From: Flavobacterium cheongpyeongense
GTDB lineage: Bacteria > Bacteroidota > Bacteroidia > Flavobacteriales > Flavobacteriaceae
Assembly: GCF_003202435.1 (NCBI RefSeq)
Contig: NZ_QJHK01000004.1
Location: 248,001 to 312,000 of the forward strand
DNA length: 64,000 bases
Direction: 5' to 3'
Shown: piece by piece, positions 63,995 through 64,000 of the stretch
Layout: every line of letters starts with the position of its first letter
Position numbering within the stretch: the first letter of the stretch is position 1
Position numbers and translations under genes: made by a program
Notes under the pieces: model-generated
Told to the model about the DNA's origin: nothing
Seen by the model: the letters and a program-made list of their open reading frames with translations, nothing else
The model's database searches: none

Positions 63995-64000
63995 CTAATT

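Noticed and set aside
1..64000. CRISPR array or transposon with terminal repeats
   Set aside because: No regularly spaced identical repeats or transposase gene were found; repeats seen are degenerate or single palindromes.

Overview
The window is an AT-rich chromosomal segment from a member of the Bacteroidota, most likely Flavobacterium or a close relative (inference). Support comes from several family-level signatures. MurF and alanine racemase are fused, and the DNA polymerase III alpha subunit carries an N-terminal proofreading domain. There are many outer-membrane barrel proteins, a TonB-dependent receptor with a carboxypeptidase-like N-terminal domain, and promoters of the flavobacterial type (TTG, 17-23 nt, TAnnTTTG). 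One tRNA gene is present; no rRNA, CRISPR array or transposase was seen.

Layout. 0-5 kb: end of a MacB/FtsX-type permease, Fe-S assembly genes (mrp, nfu), a 2Fe-2S ferredoxin and asd. 5-10 kb: mscL, murF-alr, a membrane protein and an outer-membrane barrel. 9.8-16 kb: a His/Cys-rich small protein, a TonB receptor, prolyl oligopeptidase and a Gfo/Idh oxidoreductase, separated by degenerate repeats. 16-22 kb: an outer-membrane barrel and dnaE. 22.5-27.8 kb: leucine operon leuC-leuD-leuA-leuB, interrupted between leuC and leuD by a four-helix-bundle (S23/IVP) gene flanked by a palindrome. 27.8-32.5 kb: RRM protein, rpsP-rimM-trmN, acyl-CoA dehydrogenase and a DUF3050 protein. 32.7-36.25 kb: a small accessory island (Fic protein, lipoprotein, Abi-alpha/DUF4393 protein) between a tRNA-Ser(GGA) gene and a diverged copy of that tRNA's 3' end. 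36.3-41.2 kb: asparaginase, acyltransferase, TatD hydrolase and an S41 peptidase.

41.3-49.6 kb is the most interesting part. An ECF sigma factor and its TPR-containing membrane partner (probable anti-sigma) are divergent from a small membrane protein, a lipoprotein, a PKD/outer-membrane protein, a TPR-CHAT caspase-like protein and an overlapping retropepsin-like protease. Three exact copies of GGTAACAA-N13-TTGATATA lie upstream of the first two of these genes and look like the sigma factor's own promoters. 49.6-53.5 kb holds an AT-rich restriction-modification-like trio: a large N6-adenine methylase, a PD-(D/E)XK-like nuclease and a small protein.

53.6-64 kb: sucB and sucA, barrel and lipoprotein genes, a polyprenyl diphosphate synthase, and a YceI protein and TetR regulator whose upstream regions share three copies of a 28-bp palindrome (GGAAAC-N16-GTTTCC). 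The window ends with a TolC-type efflux protein. A structured dispersed element, possibly a non-coding RNA, occurs three times (about 16.1, 34.5 and 44.4 kb).
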